Below are positions 36,271-47,529 of a stretch of DNA of 64,000 nucleotides, one piece after another. The DNA is from Ostrinia nubilalis (taxonomy: Eukaryota; Arthropoda; Insecta; Lepidoptera; Crambidae): contig NC_087104.1 in assembly GCF_963855985.1 (NCBI RefSeq), positions 2,790,001-2,854,000 of the forward strand, read 5' to 3'. Each line of letters starts with the position of its first letter. The first letter of the stretch is position 1. The notes beneath the pieces are model-generated. The model saw only the letters and a list, made by a program, of their open reading frames with translations. It was not told the DNA's origin and ran no database searches. A program made the position numbers and the translations under genes.

Positions 36271-36949
36271 GATATTTTCAAGTTATTTAAAACGTAATAC
36301 GTGTAAGTACAGTCGATAGCATTTCAGACTAGTTTTTGTTGCAAAATCGCTTATTAGAACTTAGCTAAGAGTAAATGTACAGAAAATTACTAAAAAACTC
36401 CTAGTTACAAATAAAACTCATTTTATTACATGATTGATTACTTGATTAGTTAACAACGTGCCCTCTATGTCAGCCAAATGCAACTTCAGCCGAAATATAC
36501 AACAATAACTCTTCTAACCATACCATAAAGTTTATTATTCATTACTATAAACACCACCTTACTTGAGATCCGAATACTGATACCCTTACAAGCAATAAAA
36601 TAGCCCGCATTGTCTATGCTATGGGTTTCTAATAGATCATAATTCAATAAACCACACTTACATGGTTTGTTGTAGCCACCACGTTGAGACGTTATTTAAC
36701 AGTTACTGCAGAATTTAAAATTAATCACAATGACGTACCTAGGTAATTCTAAAACAATAGAATTAAAAATTAAAAAGTACATCATGCGATAAGTGTAAAA
36801 ACCCTCTCCTATCGTTTGTTCCTGCTCTCCTATAAGTAACCTTAAAACTATAGTAAATAAGTATACTACGTATTAGGAAAGCGTGCGTGCTCTAATATAA
36901 TCGGTTTGGTCCCAAATTAACCAGCTCGCACTAAGCGTTTCGATGACTC

Positions 36950-37130
36950 TTTTATAATGCGAACAGCTAGGGACTGGAATTCGCTGCCTGGCTGTCTTTC
37001 CCGAAGACTATAATCCTGGCATTTTCAAGGCGAGAGTGAATAAGCACTTACAGGGCAGACAGACTAGATTGCATCTCGCTTAACACCAGGTGCAATTTTG
37101 GTGTAATACCTGCCTTGTTATGCATAAAAA
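36950..37130 (+). repeat. LINE 3' end (ORF end WNSLP)
   Basis: Encodes a worn WNSLPAWL-like end and then AACACCAGGTGCAATTTTGG, AATACCTGCCTTGTTATGCA and a run of A. Shorter copies of the 3' part are at 49,945-50,062 (plus) and 56,583-56,645 (minus). This is the C-terminus and 3' UTR of a non-LTR retrotransposon other than RTE. Confidence 0.6.
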
Positions 37131-37769
37131 AACTCTTCTGTCGTCCCATTCCGTAGCAAAATCGTGATCTATTTTACCATAACAGCCGTAACTGTAACAC
37201 AGAGCCCTAATTCTGCTAATATCACTATAAATATTTTGTAAACAAAAGGTGTAAAGTGGAAAATAAATAGGGAAATGCATGTTGATAGAGCGAATTTACA
37301 TCGACCGACGCAAGCGCACCGAGAGAAAGGCTCAAATTTCATTTGATTGCACTGATTTCTGTGCTAATCATACTAAAAGTGCTTTTCTTTTAGAATCTGT
37401 TATTTTTTAATGAAATTACCTATATTTTATAACATCAAGTATCAAATAAATCAGTTTAACAAATAAATAGAGAGTAGGTAGTTGAAACACTAGTCTACTG
37501 AAAACCTTTTTATTATCTATCAAAACGCGACTCTCATTACGATAGGTGATCAAATAAAAGGTTTGATTCTAAATACTTACCTTGTGCTCAAATGCAACAA
37601 CTTTCCTACACGACATAAGTACCAGCTTACTTACGTATTTTTTGAAGTAAAGAACTTTCTTTCATTGAAAAAAGTTGCTACACTCGATTTTCAGGACTTG
37701 ATTGAAGTGATTTAAGGATTTATTGGTAATGGTAGCCAATACAGATTAAAGTGATGTCAACTTTTTGTC

Positions 37770-38262
37770 GGCCGTTTGGTGTAGTGGTTCGAAACGGACT
37801 ACTATTCCGGAGATAGCGGGTTCGATTCCCGCACAGTACAAACATTTGTGTGCATGAACATATTTGTTTGTATTGGACTGGGTGTTTTCTATCTATACTA
37901 ATATTATAAAGCTAAAGAGATTTTTTTGTTTGTTTGTTTACTTGAACGCGCTAATCTCAGGAACTATCAGTCCGATTTGAAAAATTCTTTCAGTGTTAGA
38001 TAGCCTATTTATTGAGGAAGGCTATAGGCTATATACCATCACGCTACGAGTTATAGGTGCAGAGCAAAAATGAAAAATGTTGCGAAAACGGGTATACACG
38101 CGAACGAAGTCGCGGGCACAGCTAGTGTATAATAAGTATGTATTTCCAAAAAAAAAGTATTTAAGTATGTTTATATCCGTTGTCTAGTACCCATAGTATA
38201 AGCTTTGCTTAGATTGGGACTAGAAGCGCAGTGTACAATGTCCAAGGATTTATTATTATCTA
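37770..38262 (+). mobile_element. tRNA-derived SINE (family C), split by a Helitron
   Basis: The head 37,770-37,841 has the A box TTTGGTGTAGTGGTT and B box GGGTTCGATTCCCGCAC, followed by GTACAAACATTTGTGTGCAT and CTGGGTGTTTTCTA. The body resumes after 38,125 with TGTATAATAAGTATGTATTT and ends in a GGATTTATTATTAT tail. The two halves join perfectly once the Helitron at 37,892-38,125 is removed. The family is widespread in Lepidoptera as I recall it. Confidence 0.8.
37892..38125 (+). mobile_element. Non-autonomous Helitron, 234 bp
   Basis: Starts TCTATACTAATATTATAAAG and ends GCGGGCACAGCTAG. It sits between host A (37,891) and T (38,126), as Helitrons require, with no duplication. Coding capacity is absent. 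It disrupts the family C SINE. Confidence 0.85.
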
Positions 38263-38452
38263 CCCAATAGTGGACACAATACAGAATAGATGAAACCACT
38301 TTGTTTTGTTCCATATATAGAAAAGACGTAGTGTTTCCGCCGATATTATGACTGCGGTAAAATTTTATGTTGCGGTGCGAGAAGCTGATATAAATATAAC
38401 ACTAGATAATCTTCTTTTTCTAGTCGTTGAACGCCCCCGTAGTTTTAGAGTT

Positions 38453-38680
38453 GGACTTTCTAGCTCGCAGAGGTCTTCATGATCTATACTTAAGTATGCG
38501 TTCCAAGTTTGGTCATGATATTGCAGGGTTAATTCAATCCGATTGTCTCGGAGGGCTGTTAGGTATGGACTTTCTAGCTCGCAAAGGCCTTTATGATCAA
38601 GACTTAAAAGTATGTGTTCGGAATTTGGTAAGATATTGCAGGGTTAAATTCAATTTGGCTGTCGGAGGGCATTTTATGCC
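38453..38680 (+). repeat. Two-unit 114-bp tandem duplication
   Basis: GGACTTTCTAGCTCGCAGAG at 38,453 recurs as GGACTTTCTAGCTCGCAAAG at 38,567. Both units run through a TTGCAGGGTTAA word to a CGGAGGGC end. The spacing is a multiple of three and one frame stays open across both, but no protein family is recognised. Confidence 0.6.
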
Positions 38681-38779
38681 CTATATTAGATAGAGCCATA
38701 CTAGACTTGGCACCAAAGTAAAATACATCGCTCACAGCTGCTCAACAGACCACCTTTAGTACCTAGGTAATAATGTTCG

Positions 38780-38972
38780 TTCGTTCGTTTCAGCCAAATG
38801 ACGTCCACTGCTGGACAAAGGCCTCCTCCAAGGCAGTGGGCGGGGCACATACCTCGTAGAGACGATGGCCGTTGGGGCAGAAAAGTTCTCGAGTGGCGAC
38901 CACGGGCTGGAAGACGTAACGTGGGCAGGCCTCTTACCTGGTAAAGGTTGCGGGAAGAGCCTGGATGCGGGC
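38780..38972. repeat. Rearranged RTE 3' fragment
   Basis: The left part (to about 38,832) is minus-strand RTE end (complement of GTCCAGCAGTGGACGTCATT). The right part is plus-strand, from CAGTGGGCGGGGCACATA to GGGAAGAGCCTGGATGCGGG. Like the 29-kb copy, it is an inverted junction of two parts of one LINE. Confidence 0.6.
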
Positions 38973-39596
38973 TAGGTAATAGTAGTAGGCATTTTGCATG
39001 AAAGCGAAACGCACCGGGTTGCAAAAAAATACAGCTTCAGGCTACCATTCATTTCAATTTATTTATTTAATTTGAATATATTTAGAAAATTGAATAATAG
39101 TGTACCTACGTTTTTAGTTACTTATAAGCGAGTTTACTTTAAGATTATAAAAGAATTTAAGGCTCTTTTAAATTCAACGACAGACATTCTAAAATTAGCC
39201 AGTCTTTTGTACCTGAATCACAGCTAAAGTAAAAATAATGGCAATCCCGTACCACGTTGTGTAGGCGATATTATCGGCTCGCGTGCCTTGGCGCGGCCTT
39301 TTGCGACTTTTTGCCGAAAGAAATGCAGCTATTTATTTAAAAGAACCCTGTATTGTGAATTTACGACCTTTATTTTTAAATCTATTTGCTGTTTGCCCTT
39401 ACCTAAAAGGCAAGTTGTTGTTTAACAAAGTGGAAAAGGTATAATTTATGTTTTGCAATTGTATTTTGTTGCTATACATAACGCTACATTTTTCGATTGC
39501 TTAGATAATATATTCGTCATCTGTAATTTATTGAGGACTTTAGAAAAAGTTGTATTTATTTTTGTAAGTAGATTGATTGTCAGAATTAGGTACCAA

Positions 39597-39856
39597 AGCC
39601 CGCAGAATTGCTAAAATCAGGTGGCAGTGGGCGGGGCACAGCTCGTAGAGATGATGGCCGTTGGGGCAGAAAAGTTCTCAAGTGGCGACCACGGGCCGGG
39701 GGACGTATCGTGGGCAGTCCTAGGTGGACCGACGATCTGGTGAGGGTCACGGGAAGAACCTGGATGCGGGCAGCGCAGGACCGGTCGTTATGGAAATCCT
39801 TGGGAAAGGCCTTTGTCCAGCAGTGGACGTCATTTGGCTGAAACGAACGATAGCCA
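39597..39856 (+). repeat. RTE 3' end
   Basis: ARRIAKIRWQWAGH-like start, then VLKWRPRAGG, RWTDDLVRVTGRTWMRAAQD, GKAFVQQWTSFG and stop, with GAAACGAACG after. A 3' truncated-type insertion with several small deletions. Confidence 0.7.
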
Positions 39857-40710
39857 AACGAATCCTTAATGAATTCTTTCTCTAGAGCCTTTCTAGTAAT
39901 ACAGTCGGCGTAATAAACACGTTTCTGATGGCAATTTGTGGTCCAATCAAGGCGAGAAATTACTGGTTGCATAGCATTCCGTTTTTTGACGGAAAAGAAA
40001 ACTTTACTTAATGACTTTATAATGCTTTGCTATTTCTTGGAAAGTGTTTATAGGTCTTAACGACGCAGATTCTATGTTTTCTACGAATGTGCATAAGTTT
40101 TATTATTGCAGATACCTACTTTATCTATTTACTAATGTATTTTATACATAAAGCTATTGTTTGTTTGATTGCTTATTTAGTTGAAAGTGCTAATCTCATG
40201 AATTGCAGAAAAAATAATTTTGTGTTGGATAGTCCATATCGTGGAAAGCTACTACAAGCTTTAATATCACACCATGATCAATAGACGAAGTACATTATTA
40301 TTCTGTGACAATAGGAGTGGAGCTTATAAAAACTTATTTATTTTTGAAAACAGGCTTTTAAAAAGCATTTTTCCATCAATGAAAAACCATTTTCACGAGT
40401 AGGTATGAAGTCACAGGTATAGTTAATGTAAAGGAAAACTGGAAAGGCCAAAAGATTTCTTAATTATAAATAACCTGAAACGTTTTAAACTTGCTTTATT
40501 TATCAAGGAAGTGAGTAATTATAAAACCAAGAATTCCGTAAACACTATCCGACCAAACGGCATATCTCGGACTAATTCCACACGAATAACACTATTGCTT
40601 AATATAACTAAATATTACTTAAACTTAACTCAACATTCAATTAGTTACGCTCAAGCTTTGGTAAGGCGACGACCACACTACGGTGATTTTTTTTATCACA
40701 TACCAAACCA
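39857..40710. other. AT-rich spacer with retroelement scrap
   Basis: 40,325-40,375 matches the AGGCTTTTAAAAAGCA repeat seen at 14,130. No gene recognised. Confidence 0.4.
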
Positions 40711-40983
40711 GCCCCCCTAGACAAAACGCACTTTTTGATCGAATCGAAAATCGAATCCGTCAAAACTCCATACAAAAAAGGGGCTTTTCGACCACTTATC
40801 GACTGGTTTGCGATTATAATTGATTTTTTATAATTTATTAAACAAATTTCTTTTCTGCTCAACCCAAAGGTAAACTGGTCGAGAATGCCTTAGTGCATTA
40901 AGTTCGCCTTATGTACAAATTTATTTTGGCATTAAAGTTTAAATAAATAAATAAATAAATATAATTTGCACTTTGTCTAGACC
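40711..40983. mobile_element. CTAGACAAA-ended MITE with an insertion
   Basis: GCCCCCCTAGACAAAACGCA at the left and TTTGCACTTTGTCTAGACCC at the right match the element at 52,641-52,770 in opposite orientation. A LINE-like tail, AAGTTCGCCTTATGTACAAA with (AAAT)n, is inserted at about 40,855-40,960. Confidence 0.65.
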
Positions 40984-41319
40984 CACAGGGCTTTACTCGC
41001 GTGAAATATCCCTCGTTCCTCCCTAAAATTAAGTAAGTAAATGTATCTTTCTTAGCAGATACTTATACTTATATTATTACATACACAAAACGCCAACAGA
41101 ATCCATTGATTTATGACAATAATCGATCCAAATAGAGTTTGAACTGTCTCAACCGTATCGATGATTGAATTGACCGACAATCGATAGGTTTAGTATACCT
41201 ACACTGCACATCCTAAAGTCATCACAAATTACTACATTACCTACATTATAAACTTCAGAATCGATGTTATTCGGCTGTATTTGTTTGAAAAACTACCAAT
41301 TGCTGACAATCGTGACTAT

Positions 41320-41632
41320 TTTTTTTATCCACAACGAGGAAGCTCTTGGCCTGTATCTCACCTGATGGTAAGTGACGATCAGGCCGAAGGTGGAAGCGAG
41401 CTTCACCCGGAATCCTCAACCACAGAGGAACTGGTAAGATCCTCTAACTGCCGGAACTCAATAATGCTGTTAACATTGTTGTTATGGCGACAGACTTAGG
41501 TAAGATGGTGGTAGCTAGTCAGGCGGACTTAGAACAAGCCCTACCACCAACCAAACCGAACAGAAAAATCTGTCCCCACTGGGAATCGAACCCTGGACCT
41601 CTGCGTCTGAAGCAGGGTGACTGAGTTTCTTG
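41320..41632 (-). repeat. SINE family A copy, nearly full length
   Basis: Best copy of the family in the window. The tRNA-like head (complement of CCCCACTGGGAATCGAACCC, about 41,572-41,630) is followed by the body to GAAGCTCTTGGCCTGTATCT at the left. It gives the family length as about 310 bp. Confidence 0.75.
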
Positions 41633-42396
41633 CGCTGCTTATTCTCCTCAGCACTAGCCCATTTATTGTCCCGAAGCAGTGGTAGAGTTAATACTGGGAC
41701 ATGTAAAAGTACTTTTAAAAGCCTACTTGCAAAAATAAAATGAATTTTAATGTATCAGTCAGCAAGACCGAAAGTGTGGCCACGGGCTAAGTCGTAAACT
41801 TCACTGAGCACAGCCCAGCTGAACCAACATAGTTATGCTAATATGTTATGTTTATGTTGTAATCTATATGTTGTTATAAGCTTTTTAGGTTGTGCAACGT
41901 TAATAATATGGTAATGACTGCACTGCAGTAAGTGTTGAAATTTGTCAGTTCTGGTACAGTTGTAGAGAAAAGCGAGATTAAAATTTCAATTTTCAGGAGG
42001 ATTGTCATTCATTTCCTGTGAATAATACCTACAAAATATCATGTCATTCCTGAAAAATAAAATAAATAAGTACATAAATATGTACATTGATCCATTAACC
42101 TAGCTAAAAACTAAGGTAGAGCATAATAATGTGAGCTTTTTTTCAGCACTTGCCGAGTGAACTTTGTGTAACATGTAATTATCTATTATTGTAAGCAATA
42201 AGGTACTAAGACGTGATATTGTACACTAACAACTTATTTTTGTTAGAAAGTAATAAAATCGTCTGACCAGCTTGGGGATGGAAGGCCGAATCGTCCATTT
42301 GCCTCTGGTAAATTAGAGGGTCGTGCGTGAGTCATGCTCCTGCAGTGTAGACCAAATGACCTGATGACGTAGATTCCTGCTGTGAAGACTATTTAT
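41633..42396. repeat. Retroelement tails, no gene
   Basis: 41,640-41,745 is the inverted relative of 14,103-14,215. 42,268-42,370 repeats the CCATTTGCCTCTGGTAAATT block of 8,880-8,990. Between them is AT-rich DNA. Confidence 0.45.
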
Positions 42397-42545
42397 CGTC
42401 GTTTAAGTTCTATCACCACGTAAGTAATTTTTAGCATATTTTCAGGAAATTGGACGAAACGACGCGTCTTTCGATTCTCTAGCATGGCATCAACATACCA
42501 AAACAGCCGAAAAATGACTTACGTGGTGATAGAACTTAAGCGACG
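42397..42545. mobile_element. Foldback MITE with ~36-bp arms
   Basis: CGTCGTTTAAGTTCTATCAC and CACGTAAG on the left, complementary to CTTACGTG and GTGATAGAACTTAAGCGACG on the right, two mismatches. Core about 75 bp, non-coding. Confidence 0.7.
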
Positions 42546-43777
42546 TTATGTGACATAATGAGGATGATTAAGAGAGTAAACAAAATTAAACTTAGTGGAC
42601 TAACTTCAACATAATTGAAATAATATCTAACTAGCAAGCCTTTCGCGCGCCTCTGTACAATTTCAATAATCCGTAATGGACGGAAGAGCTCCCATACTTC
42701 ACCGAAAGTGGTCGCTGCACACCCATCATCGAGCGACCAATCGACCGGACACAGAGATGGTGCATTGTGAAACATATGGCGAGCTACTGGGTGGCTTGAC
42801 GTCAATCCGACCGTTTAGACATGCTTTTCGCATAATAAGTTATTTAGTCTAACTTTAACCCATGATCCGGAAATTTCAAGCTAAATTGCGTATCTTTATT
42901 TGCTAGAATTGCATTATTATGTATTTGTTTTCCTGCAGGCAGCTTATTGGTAACAATAAAGCTTATGTTGCCAAGGCATTGATAAACATGATGCTTCTTA
43001 TTTCGTCATAGAAAACAATTTTCTTTTGTACGCATTATTGATTATCAGTTATTGTGATTGTTCTCTTTTGGAGGGTCGCTTGCCCCATAGGTTCGCGTTC
43101 CGAAAAAACAACGCTGCAGTTACGAGTTTGAATCCTGGAATAAATTCATATTTTTTAACTATTTTTGTTGTATGTAGAGTTGAAATCTGGACTAAAGAGA
43201 GAATTCAATTTGTATCATTCTATATCTAGTGCAAATAAATATTTGTTCTTTCTTTCTTTCAAAGGTCACGATTCATCTACGGCAAAAAGTGCTTTAAGGA
43301 TACCTATCCCACAAATATATTTTTAGAAATGCGGCAATTCAGAGAGATATGAGAGATTAATACTACCTAATTAATTACTTATTAATAAGTTGCACCATAA
43401 TTCCAACAACTGCATAGTTTGGACGTAGGTAGGTAAGCGATAAAAACTATAGAATAGAAAGAGAGACGAAACATTCTTTACAATACGCTCTGTAGAGCTG
43501 CACATAAACAAACAAACAGACGTTTTACTGCTAATCTCAGCTTTTGTTTGAATGTCCGGTTTTTTACTTGCGGCTCCTGCTGCAGATAAACTATGAAAAT
43601 AGTCGTGACTTTGATTTAAATACGAGACGCGGTAAAATATACAAAATATTGTTTTCTTTTAGTTCTTTGTAGTAAGCCGACTTGTTAATTAGTATAGAAA
43701 AAGGTTTGTTATTATTTTTCTTTTACTTACTGTCTTGGTTAATAACCGACATCATAAACCTTATGTTAGGCCCGGTT
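42546..43777. other. Spacer, nothing recognised
   Basis: A few short frames (42,536-42,805 minus; 43,026-43,229 plus) lack any motif, codon bias or splice context. Confidence 0.4.
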
Positions 43778-44110
43778 CATCATCATCATCATCATCATCA
43801 TTTCAGCCAGCCATTCAGGACGTCCACTACTGAACATAGTCCTTCCACAATGATTTTCACAATGGCCGGTTGGTAGAGGTATCCATTGCAGCGCCTTCCT
43901 TTATGATGTCGTCGGTCCACCTTGTGGGTGGACGTCCTACGCTGTGATTTCCGGTACCTGGCCTCCACTCCAGGACCTTGCTGCCCAATCGGCCGTCAGT
44001 TCTGCGTACTATTTGCCGCCCTGCCCATTGCCACTTCAGCTAGCTAATCCGTCGGGCTAGGTCGACCTCGTAAAGACAACAATGCTCTCCATAGCACGCT
44101 AGGCCCGGTT
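43778..44110 (-). repeat. RTE 3' end with (CAT)8 tail
   Basis: Read on minus: a degraded RTE C-terminus ending in the complement of GGACGTCCACTACTGAAC and a clean (ATG/CAT)n tail at 43,778-43,801. Longer but more decayed than the copy at 29,329. Confidence 0.7.
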
Positions 44111-44599
44111 TCTACATTGAAAATTAGTTACAGTTTGTACGTGCTCATCATAGAAAATGTAGTAGACTCAAGGATGAATTTAATATGAAAACTTGATTTA
44201 GATAAATGACATGAATGATAATGACCGGCAACGACATAAATCGGCTCAATCTGACCGATCCATGGCATTAGATATGGCCTATTTTTCCCAGCCATTGTGA
44301 ACTTTACCTGAAATCCAACCTACATCCGCAACATGGAGCCATTCTAATGCGATGATCAAACAAACGTACGGAAGCGCGAACATCCCATTCCTGTTCTTAT
44401 TTTAGTTTTAATCTCACATAAACGTTATTGTAGATATTAAAACTCGCACAGTTAAAACTAGCTTTTATTGTACTTAGGTACATGACCTATGAGTATGAGT
44501 ATGCTTATTTTCTAACTCTGGAAATTGCTAATTATTTAAATTCGTGTTATTAAACCAGTAAAACAAAATAACAGCCACAGGAGAACCAACAATAACCGA

Positions 44600-44852
44600 C
44601 ATAGCTCGCAGAATTGCTAAGAGTTAGAATTGCGCAATTGCACATATTATCTCGTAGAGACAGGAAAGGTCTCGAGTGGCGACCACGGGCTGGAAGACGT
44701 AGCGTGGGCAGGCCTCCTACTAGGTGGACCGACGATCAGGTAAAGGTCGCGGGAAGAGCCTGGATGCGGGCAGCGCAGGACCGTTCATTGTGGAAAACCT
44801 TGGGGGAGGCCTTTGTCCAGCAGTGGACGTCATTTGCCTGAGACGAACGAAA
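44600..44852 (+). repeat. RTE 3' end
   Basis: GLEWRPRAGRRSVGRPPTRW, TDDQVKVAGRAWMRAAQDRS, GEAFVQQWTSFA and stop. Open, so relatively young; closest to the copy at 29,329. Confidence 0.75.
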
Positions 44853-46884
44853 ACAAAATAACAGGGGATTAAATATCTCCATAGTTAAGTTATGCTACAC
44901 CATGGAACAAATTATGTCTTTATTGCTCAATCCAACAGCAAATACACGGAAATATAATTTCCAAGATTGCTTCATACAAAATAGCTGCTTAGTCTTATAG
45001 CTCTACTTTCTACACTTACTTGTACATAATAACACGTGTAGGCGGTAGTTCAATAAAACGCCAGCAGTTAAGTTTAAAAGCAATCAAATTCAATTGCTTT
45101 TATAAGTAAATTGGTAAATAAACGCCTTCGCAATAATATTTCTAAATAATAATGACGTTATTTTTATTTTAGGTATACTGAATCTGAGTTTTTGTCTGAA
45201 GTTTAACTCAACTAAATTGATAAGAATGAGTCAATCAGTCAAGAAACCTAATTAATAAAAGATTAACAAAATTATTAAAAAAAAAAAAACAAAAGAAGCT
45301 GCACTACTTTATGTTACCTAAATAAACTCCTAATAAATTAATAAGGAAATTATCTTTTTCTTTCTTCAGGCCGATTTTTAACGTTTGCCTTTGCAACCAA
45401 AAAAAATATGGCCGCCATGATACGCTTCATTATTTTAATCCACAGATAGTTTTATCTGGCTCATTATAAATTAACGCGCTCAGTCTATGGTTGGCCAACA
45501 GGACAAAGTGGGACTGGCCACACACGGTGTTGCTGTAAAAAAGAAATTGCTTTTTTATTTTTGGTAGAGCGTGTAAAGAGGATGAAAGATAAAGAGGTGT
45601 CTTTGATCGTTGTTTATGGATGCAAATATTTTTTCTTGACATAAAAGTCTGCAATGAAAGAAATATTAACTGCAAATATTCATAAGGCAATATTGAAAAT
45701 GTCAAGAAAAGTATTAAGAACCCTCCATTTCTCACGCAATATAATATAAGTTGAAATATGAAAATTCATTAGAATCAATTCTTATTCTTGTTTGTGATCC
45801 TGAGAAGCTAACAGCCATCACTAACTACGAGTAAATAATAATATATAACATGTAGGTTTGTATTTTTATGATATCCATAAAAAAGAACCTGTCATTATGT
45901 GTGGCATACAAATGAAACACACCCACGATGGCCATTATCCTTTTATAGACAAATTCATCAAAGGACGATTACAATTGGTTTAATGTGCTCTCCTCAATCA
46001 GTTAGATAGGATCTTCAATTTGTCGGGAATGTTGGACCACCAAAATGTTAGATAATAAACCGATGTTTTTTAAACCCGACTACGAGATAAGACTTCAAAT
46101 TCTATCATAAAGAACAATGGCCAGTCATCGCCATGGGACAACGTAAGTATCGACTGGTACTGAGAAGAAGTGGCGGAAGAAACTCAGTCACAGGACAGAA
46201 TGAAGGTTGTGTTTTTCAAGTTTTATGTAGGAGTAGAAAGAAGATCCTTTGGCACACTGCCAATTAAACAGCTTGAAGGATTAAGTTTAGCTTCTCAGGT
46301 ACCTCCCAGCAAGTTCAGGGCCGTCTTTAACCTACTAGGGTCCCTGGGCACATAAGGATCAAGGGCGGCCCTTCTTATCTGGAGAAAGATCTTTTAAGAG
46401 AACGGGGTCTCTTCGATCGCGGGGCCCTGGGCACACAGAGTGTCCAGTGGGAAAGAGGGGCCTGAGCAAGTTCAGTAGCTTTTGCTAGGAATTGTAACTG
46501 AAGCATAAACCTAGAACCTAAGGCCATTACCCCTCCTAGTAGTACGCTACAATTGTAAGGTTCAATCATAATCATTATTTCTAAAACCAAGGTATTGTTA
46601 AGGTTCTGCCGTGTTATGTTACAAGTTCACACAATCGGCATTGTGCGCTGTGATCGCGTAACGAATTATGCAAATTTTAATTCCGATGTAACAATATTCC
46701 AAAGGGGTTCGGTGAACGAAGGAATTAGAAGTTACGGAAAATTTTAAAAGTCTTAGGACTCTACCAGATTCACGTTCACGCAATACCTATAAAGTTAATA
46801 ATCTCTTTCTTTTTTTTTTTCATTTTGATACACTTACTTAAATACTAAGTACCTACGTGCCTATCTCTACCTGTAGGTAGGTAT
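44853..46884. other. Spacer with possible transposon end, no gene
   Basis: A homopolymer A run at about 45,281-45,292 and a G/C-richer block at 46,310-46,460 (CAGGGCCGTCTTTAACC and a GGGGCCCTGGGCAC-type repeat) suggest old insertions. No exon seen. Confidence 0.4.
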
Positions 46885-47125
46885 TACCAGAGTAAATACA
46901 AATCAGGGCAACTCACCGCTAACACAAAATATAACAGAAGACAAACTCCATACTAAACGCGCTCGAGCCACGCACACATAGACACCGCTTCTAGCAAGAC
47001 TGTCTTGGACGAATGCGAGCGCGACGTGGCGCGACAGACGTTCGCCACACGTTCGCTGTGGTTCGCTTGAGTCACGCGCCGGTCAACCGCCTGTGATATT
47101 ATTTTGTTTTGCGAAATTGACGAAA

Positions 47126-47232
47126 ATGAGTGAACAGAAAAAGTCGTATTATAATTGTTCGGTATTTGATTGCTTAAACTCATCATTAAATACCGAATTT
47201 TCATTTTTTAAATTACCAGTTGATTCGGGGAG
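47126..47232 (+). pseudogene. THAP-domain first exon of a P-like transposase (rest missing)
   Basis: ATG at 47,126 follows GACGAAA. The 35 codons include C-x4-C (CSVFDC), then SFFKLPVD and the start of an Arg at the phase-2 GTAAGT donor (47,233). C-x2-4-C followed by FxxFP-D-R is the opening of THAP domains, which bind transposon ends in P elements. The second half of the domain (C-x2-H) should lie in a downstream exon, which I could not find before the right end at 47,925. Host THAP genes are possible but the flanking inverted repeats favour a transposon. Confidence 0.6.
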
Positions 47233-47333
47233 GTAAGTAAGTTATTTATTTGAATTTCAATTGAAATTGAAAGCCAACTCAATTATTAGGAATATCGAAT
47301 TGTTTTAGAGAGGTTTTAGGAATTATTGGATAA

Positions 47334-47529
47334 CTAGCTTTTGCCCGCGGCTTCACCCGCGTGAAATTTAGTTTGTCACAGATCGTCATAAATTATAGCC
47401 TATATGTTATTCAGGGTTATAAAAAATAATACTGTAAAGTTACATCAAAATCCGTTCAGTAGTTTTTGCGTGAAAGAGCAATAAACATCCAGACATCCAA
47501 ACTTTCGCATATAATAATTTATAGTTGGA
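47334..47529 (-). mobile_element. Non-autonomous Helitron, 196 bp, reverse orientation
   Basis: In reverse complement it starts TCCAACTATAAATTATTATA and ends GGGCAAAAGCTAG. Host A before the start and T after CTAG are both present. Inserted downstream of the THAP exon. Confidence 0.7.

Noticed and set aside
37770..37841. tRNA gene candidate
   Set aside because: A and B boxes are present, but the sequence continues into a SINE body and the acceptor arm does not pair.
39586..39972. 128-codon minus frame
   Set aside because: Antisense of the RTE 3' end at 39,597-39,856.
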